Below are positions 58,076 to 64,000 of a DNA stretch of 64,000 nucleotides, in pieces. The DNA comes from Adiantum capillus-veneris. Taxonomy: Eukaryota > Streptophyta > Polypodiopsida > Polypodiales > Pteridaceae. The notes under the pieces are model-generated. The model had not been told where the DNA came from and did no database searches. It saw only the letters and a program-made list of their open reading frames with translations. The position numbers were made by a program, and so were the translations under genes. The stretch lies in the NCBI GenBank assembly GCA_014529385.2, contig CM043953.1:96475342-96539341 (forward strand), written 5' to 3'. How positions within the stretch are numbered: position 1 is the first letter of the stretch; each line of letters opens with the position of its first letter.

Positions 58076-58604
58076 AACACCTTGGAAGAGAATAGATTCT
58101 GGTATGGACCTACACAAGATCCACATGTAGCAATCTGCAAGTTTTTCATCTATGAAGAAAACCAAACACATCACAATTTGAGACCTCCTTACAACAATAT
58201 GTTCTCCAAAACTTAACAGGGTACAATGCTGAAGATGAAAGGTTATGTGAAAATAGGAGAGGTTGACGTTGAAGAGGAAAAACCCAATGTGAAGTTGATT
58301 GGGGCTTCAAAAACGTGGATTTTCTTACTAGGAGACTGTCCCATGAATGAAAATCCACCCATTAGTATACCATTGGAGAGAATAGTACCCTTTTGGTAGT
58401 TTCCTTTTATGATCCTATTTTCTTGCCTGCCCTCCACTTCAAATCCCTACCCTTGGCAAGGTTACAACTCCTCACATTGTACTGAATTACAAGTTGATGG
58501 ATTACTTTCTAAACTTGTAAAAGCCTTGGCTTCTTGTATGTTACGGTCTTTCATTCTTAGCACACATGGTTCATACAAAATATTTTTGATGTTGTCGATA
58601 AGTT
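58076..58604 (-). other. Unassigned sequence left of inverted LTR-like copy
   Basis: Minus-strand frames at 58146-58437 have partly coding-like composition but contain stops. No recognised domain. Confidence 0.35.
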
Positions 58605-59210
58605 TGCGGTCTCTCCAGGAAAGCACCCGGCTGTGAGAGTTTGTGAGAGAACTTCAGAAACTATATGAAGAAGTTATACCATAGATGTCATGAAGTCTAG
58701 GGTTTGGAAGGAAGTGCAATAAAAGAAGCCCCGCTCTTTCTCTCTTGCACTCACACACACAAAGAAAGAACACAAAAGATCATATCAAAACAACACAAAG
58801 ATGAAAACATAAACTTGGCTATGGTCATATCGTATCATGGCTAATATGAAAGGGTTAATAGATGAGTTAATGGCATTTAATCTTTACCGACCAAACATGC
58901 TATGAATTGTTATTTGGAATTGTAATTTTAGTGCTTACCATAATATGTATGTTTTGTCTAGTGATTGGGATTAGTTGTGTGTAAAAATTCTTTTGGTTTT
59001 TAGCAAGATATTTACACTTATGTCAAAAGAAAAGTTATAGTTTATAAGGGGTAGTATGATGGGATCCGGTGAAAGAAGTATTTCATTGAGCCTTTATGGC
59101 TAAAAGGAAACACTCTACATTGTTGAAAGTGTATTTTACAGTTGATCCATATGTTAATTGTAATAGATCCCACAAAGTAGAAGCGATAGAAATTCACAAA
59201 GCTCTACCTT
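58605..59210 (-). repeat. LTR-like sequence L5, inverted copy
   Basis: Reverse complement of 48390-48995 with moderate divergence. The minus-strand end TCGACA is at about 58594-58605. Sequence beyond it differs from that beyond the forward copy (no GGTGAGCCCG or gag), so the internal region is not shared on that side. Confidence 0.7.
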
Positions 59211-59258
59211 GGGAGCGTATGGGTGGATGACGCCATCACTTTGTAATAGTGTGCTAAT

Positions 59259-59459
59259 CTAAAGTTTTTGATTTGCAACTAATCTACTTTGTGTCGTATC
59301 TCTCTCTACTATCCTTGCTACTAGATCCTTATTGTATTCTGCATTTCTTATAGAAAGGACTATATAATGCATTATTGGAAATATGAGCTCAACATAATTT
59401 ACTATCCTATGGAGAGTGGTGCCAGTTATAGGGAAACCATCTTTATCAAAGGGTACCAT
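59259..59459 (-). other. Unrecognised frame upstream of L5 inverted copy
   Basis: A 66-codon frame (MVPFDKDGFPITGTT start, ending RLVANQKL) that stops about 50 bases before the LTR-like sequence on the minus strand. Its position would suit the end of a retroelement polyprotein, but I recognise no domain and it may be chance. Confidence 0.25.
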
Positions 59460-59589
59460 CCTACACTTACATATTTTACCATGCCTACATTACAAAATAC
59501 CCAAGCCATGAATCCATTGTAGAAGAAAAGTGTACGGTGATGAAGGCCCTTCAAAAAGATCTACAAGAAGTGGGAGAGAGGAATGATGT

Positions 59590-59761
59590 TGTAAGAAACT
59601 AGGCAACTAGGCTCTACTGGATCCTCCTCCCAACCTCCCTTTATAGGTGGGCTCCTAGCCCCTTGCCCTAGACGGATCCCCTATCCACACTACCTAGCCC
59701 GGCCCTTGGCCATAGTCCTTGCCTAGCCTAGTTCTTAGGGTACAGGACCCGTGTCCTGACA
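59590..59761 (-). repeat. Short gypsy-type LTR (172 bp)
   Basis: On the minus strand: polypurine tract AAGGGGGAAG, then TAA, then TGTCAGGACACGGG at 59761, a TATA-like CCTATAAAGGG at about 59641-59650, and an end CTTACA at 59590. Just before the tract, the minus strand reads VFEEDNSSLRGK followed by stop, which looks like the end of a gypsy polyprotein. No pol domain can be read further right. Confidence 0.55.
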
Positions 59762-62124
59762 TTACTTCCCCCTTAAGGAAGAGTTGTCCTCCTCGAAAAC
59801 ACAAATAGTAACATCTTCTTAATAATATTGGTGTTCTCTTTATTGACGTCCCATAAGTGAGCCAGTTGTCTGTATGACCGATAATTGGTGGCGAGAGGAG
59901 GTTCATGAAACCAAGATGAATATCTTGATTTTCAACATTGTTGTCCGTTTGCCACCACTTGGGTCGAAATGGTAACTCCATTTATAATTTACTTGAGTGT
60001 TGTAAATGAGTACCCACAACTAAGAGTCACTTGGGTTTAAATGGTAACTCCATTTATAACTCACTTGAGTACTGTAAAGGAGGAACCACAACTAAGAGTT
60101 GTCCAAAGGCATAACCAATTTTCAGATCTTCTGAAGGTACTCGAATAATGCAAGGAAACCTTGGCGTAACTTTCCATGCAGTTGTGAGCCAGATTTCCTA
60201 CTTGCTTGAGTATCTTGAATAGTCTGTTACATGTTCAACCCTAATGAAGGTTACTTGCCAACATGCTTTGTCAGCACACCTGGTAAGTCCTTGACTTATG
60301 AAAGTATTGACACAATCTCCAACCCTACCACAAGAGGTGTTCAAAGTCGAAAATTATACTTAAGCAAATTCTAGAATAGGGAGAAAATCATCTATCTAGA
60401 AATGCGTTGTGCTAACGTATGCTCTTAGCAGATCCTCTAGCACAAGATTACTCTTTGTAAACTTTGTAATCGGCCTATCCCCTTGGATAACTGACAGTAC
60501 TGAGGTGTGTTTTCCTTACGGTTACAGACAGTCGTCCCAGATGGCTGGTAAACGGGGAATCACAATAGTGTATAACATTGTTGAGGAATCAACAATGTGA
60601 AAAATAACCATCGTGGTTAACTTAAAAAATCCATAAACATCCAAACCGAGCCATGACCTCTATTGGTGATTAGTAGAATCAAAATTAATCTCATAGAGAT
60701 AGTGCACATAGAGTGCAAAATGCTTCATAAGCAACAACATGAGGAATATGCATGTTGTTCCAAATCAACCTTTGCTAAACACTAGGGCCCATAACACCTA
60801 GTGTGCATGCATTTAGCAAAAACTAACCCGAACCTATATATCCATAATGATCCTTGCCAATACTTATGGCAAATGTGATGTGCCTAGCACACATTAAAGA
60901 GGAATGTAAATAGTTCAGAAAAGAATCTAAATACTTTCAGTTGGCTTGCAATCTTTTTGCAAGCCTTGCGGAAACGTCTGAACCATAATAGAAGGTGAAA
61001 CAGTGATCACTTCTAAGTAGAAACAATGAAACTTTTTCATTACCAATTTAGAGCCTTGCTATATTTATAAACAACCATCTGTCATGCAGTACTTGTACGT
61101 GGACAAGTTATTCTAAGTATCCGACAATTTCTGGCCACGAAATTGCTCCTGATACGTCGTGCTGAAAATGGTCTAGAAAATAGATGTGACCAGCACCTAG
61201 GGACTTTGTCGTGACACAAAAGTGAAATAATGGCGCCAGTGTCAGTCCAGAGACTCATATTCTCCACATGTGGAATATGTCTCATGTAAGGATGTGTAAA
61301 AAAGAACATCCTTCAAGTACAAGATGTACTTGTGTGTGGAGGTAACTGCAAACACTCTACGACAAGAGTGACAGGGACCCTCTTTATCTTGCTCCACACT
61401 GGCTAAACCGAACTCCTGGAGTTCCTAGACCATGTTGTATCCCATGTGACAACATGTGCCAAATTGAACCCTACAAGTAGGTTCGTAACAGCATAAGGTA
61501 GAAAGAGATATTGGACAGTTAGCCCAAAATACTTAGTGCCGTGGAATTCTTTCCTTGAAAGTAGAACTGGGAGAGATCAACGGTGATCCTCAATGCAGAT
61601 CAAACTGTGATCCTTAATGCCAAAGAGGTGATGTAGCAATCACCCGCCGGGTCTTACCCCAAAATCCACACAAGTGACTTGCCGAGCTCTTATGGACAGC
61701 CATGCTGTCGCAACTGATTGCTACATCTAGACTTTCTTATAGAGATCAGCTTCTGCTGTGAGTTGAAGATTATCAAAAACTCAACTTGAGTGTCGCGCTG
61801 AAACAAGTAGTGCAGAAATGACACCCTAAACATCCGTAATGACAAGACTCTTGCTTGTCCATTAACGTCGATGTGTACTTCCGGGGGTATATCTTGAAAA
61901 TAATCACCCAAAGAATGCCAGTAGTTGAGTCTTACCCTTGTCCGAACATCGGCGCTGAGCCTGTTTGGCTCATAGCCCTAATGCAAAATAGTGTTCAATC
62001 GACGAATCGATGAAGACTAGTTTGAGTAGCATCTTAAGCATGTGCTAGCTGTGAGTTAGAGCACCTTCGCCGAAGCTGACTCACGAGCAGAATATGTATC
62101 AAAAGCTTGTTATATTATTCCCTT

Positions 62125-62164
<40 letters not shown>

Positions 62165-64000
62165 AGAGCATGCTGGGCTGAGGAACTTTCCTTAAGGTTG
62201 TAGAGTGTGTACCCAAGCTGTGTGCCCTAACGCATCATATGCAAACGCGAAATCAGTAGAACCCAAGTTGTGTGCCCTAACGCAACGTATGCCTGACTTG
62301 CATCTTATCGTATAAGCAGTCCACAATTTTTTGATATGACTCTCACATCGAGAGAGGGAATAGGAAAACATAAAACTTATTCCGACCCACCTACCTGGTA
62401 GGGGTCGTGATTGTATGAGGATGACTTGTCATTGGCACTGTGCCTGGGAGTCAAGTCCAAATTTTTGGTTCTTTTGATTGCTGTTGTGTTGACAGCAAGA
62501 AAAAAAAACACATTAAACAATCCATCACGTAGTCTAACCTTGACAAAGTTTCGAGTGTGATAGCGGAAGCGTAATCTACGAAGCGGTGGAATTCATGCCA
62601 CCCGGTTAGCATGCCGTGCATGCATAATTGTAAGCCCTTCAGTTTCCCAAATTGGCGTGCCAATTTCCTTGATGCCAAGTCAATGGGCAGTATCGTGGCA
62701 TGCGTGAGAATCCTTGTTATCCCGTTGTAACCAGTCATCCTGAAATTTTGATGGAGAAGAACTCGTTCCATAACTGCTCGTAGCCTTTTATGCTACATGA
62801 GAGAGAGTTTTTGCGTGTATATATATATATGTCCCTTGTATCATATACATCCATCTCCCAAGTTTGTTCGCTTATAGCATATACCAAACGTGGGGAGTCT
62901 CAATGTAAGATTTTCCTAACTTGAAGCCTTGCTTCACAGAAATTGAAGCCTTGCTGATAGCCAACGGAGGCGGTTGTTGACAGGCAGAGAGCATGATAGA
63001 AAGAATCGACCTTGTCGAGGAATTTCAACTGAAATGAGCTAAGACTGTGTGACAAGCATCCTTTGGCAACGGCTAGAAATAGTGACAAGGAGTCGGCCAT
63101 GCCAAACAACGTGCCTTCTGCATCAAGGCAAGCAGTAGGATGTGCTAATCTCCTTGAGATTACAAAACATGAAATTAGAAAAAACGAATCGACCTTGTCG
63201 AACACTTTTAGCTAAGTGACCTTGTCAAATATCTCAGCATCTTGAGAATTATAAAAAAGTATGCATAACTGATGTATTCTCTGCCAATTTCTAGAAAAGG
63301 TGACAGTAGGCAGTCATGCGGAGCAACTGGGCACTGTACATCAGCAAGCCTGATCAATCTCCTTCAGATTCCAGAACAATGACAACTTGCTATGCTTTTG
63401 CATCAAACCAACCCAGGTGTCTGCTGTGCTCAAAGCCGTATAAGTTATCACACATCCACCATTCATGATACACTTTCTAGTCTTGTCGGCCATGTTTGTT
63501 CGTGTACATGGTTGACCTTGGCAAGCGATATGCAAGGACGTAACTATTGGAAGAACTTTGCTTAGCCCCAAAAAAAACTTGTAAAATAGAGGCAACAATT
63601 GCTTGCCATGCCAAGAGTACGAAGAGATCTGCAAGATTTCATGCATGCAGAATGTAAAACAAAAATGTGAACTTGCTTACCAATTCTTATCGCCCGCTTC
63701 GAGTGGTGGAGCGAAGTCATCATAATCCCGACTCCGCTGAATTCGAAAAAAAACAAAATCTGCAAACTTCTTGGTCTTCGTAAGCATGCCGGTGTTGAAT
63801 CCAACCAAGAGCAGCTTGAAAATAATGAGCAAATCGACAGTTGATGATTCACTCAAAAGCAAGTCGAATTTCTAATAATCTGGTTTGCATCGTATGCAAT
63901 ACACCAGTTAGTTTTTGTTAGGAAAATGTCCTGTAGCTAAATAGATAATTGAGTAGATTACTTAATGGAGAGAGATAGATTTATATACACGAGATTATAG
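59762..64000. other. No gene recognised; small repeats
   Basis: Short frames only, none with a domain I recognise (for example 62451-62771 minus). A 72-bp tandem duplication lies at 59956-60027 and 60028-60098 (CACTTGGGT, GGTAACTCCATTTATAA). A 32-base direct repeat with 50-base spacing occurs at 62211 and 62261 (TGTGCCCTAACGCA). A GA repeat runs 62127-62162. The left part may be decayed internal sequence of the gypsy whose LTR is at 59590-59761. Confidence 0.45.

Noticed and set aside
59259-59459. Short frame before the inverted LTR-like copy as a pol C-terminus
   Set aside because: Position fits, but no domain or similarity is recognisable, so it is listed only as unassigned.

Overview
The window is gene-poor nuclear DNA of a land plant, built almost entirely from LTR retrotransposons at different stages of decay. 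The plant assignment rests on the Ty1/copia and Ty3/gypsy polyproteins, the chromodomain-type integrase tail, the primer binding sites matching initiator tRNA-Met, and the many CT, GA and CA microsatellites. I cannot place the species or clade. I see no convincing single-copy host gene, rRNA, tRNA or CRISPR array.

Layout. 1-1830: 3' end of a copia element (C0; RT and RNase H open at the window edge) and the start of its 3' LTR. 2255-5075: badly decayed copia copy (C1). 5076-6348: no gene. 6349-7817: fragment of gypsy family A. 7834-10328: non-coding DNA with a 95-bp CT tract and a duplicated 194-bp TATA-containing module. 10678-19591: complete family A gypsy (G1) with 1594-bp LTRs that differ at two positions and a perfect ATTTG target duplication. 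It sits inside an older LTR of its own family (10329-10677 and 19592-20036). 20645-22145: minus-strand relic of a gene with HUH/Rep-endonuclease-like motifs, duplicated SUMO-interaction-like peptides and a coiled coil. 22564-36483: minus-strand copia C2, split by family B gypsy G2 (27365-36152, duplication CGAAT). 36617-36900: 72-bp coding-phase minisatellite. 37081-42760: minus-strand family B gypsy G3, truncated, whose LTR has internal sequence on both sides. 42857-50240: relics of at least two other retroelements (gag pieces at 45640 and 49049). 50658-55415: G4, a family A element that has lost pol. 56200-58075: roughly 1-kb-arm foldback inverted repeat. 58605-59210: second, inverted copy of the LTR-like sequence at 48390. 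59590-59761: short gypsy-type LTR on the minus strand. 59762-64000: no recognisable gene.

How it fits together. The gypsy elements encode gag with an RS-like basic/serine extension, zinc knuckle, aspartic protease, reverse transcriptase, RNase H, integrase and a chromodomain-like tail. Families A and B differ across most of the LTR but share a small U5-side hairpin, a hairpin just before the polypurine tract and clustered CCAAT boxes, which makes these candidate functional elements. Nesting order and LTR divergence agree: C2 is older than G2, and G1 is the youngest insertion. Every polyprotein that I can follow across its length is interrupted.
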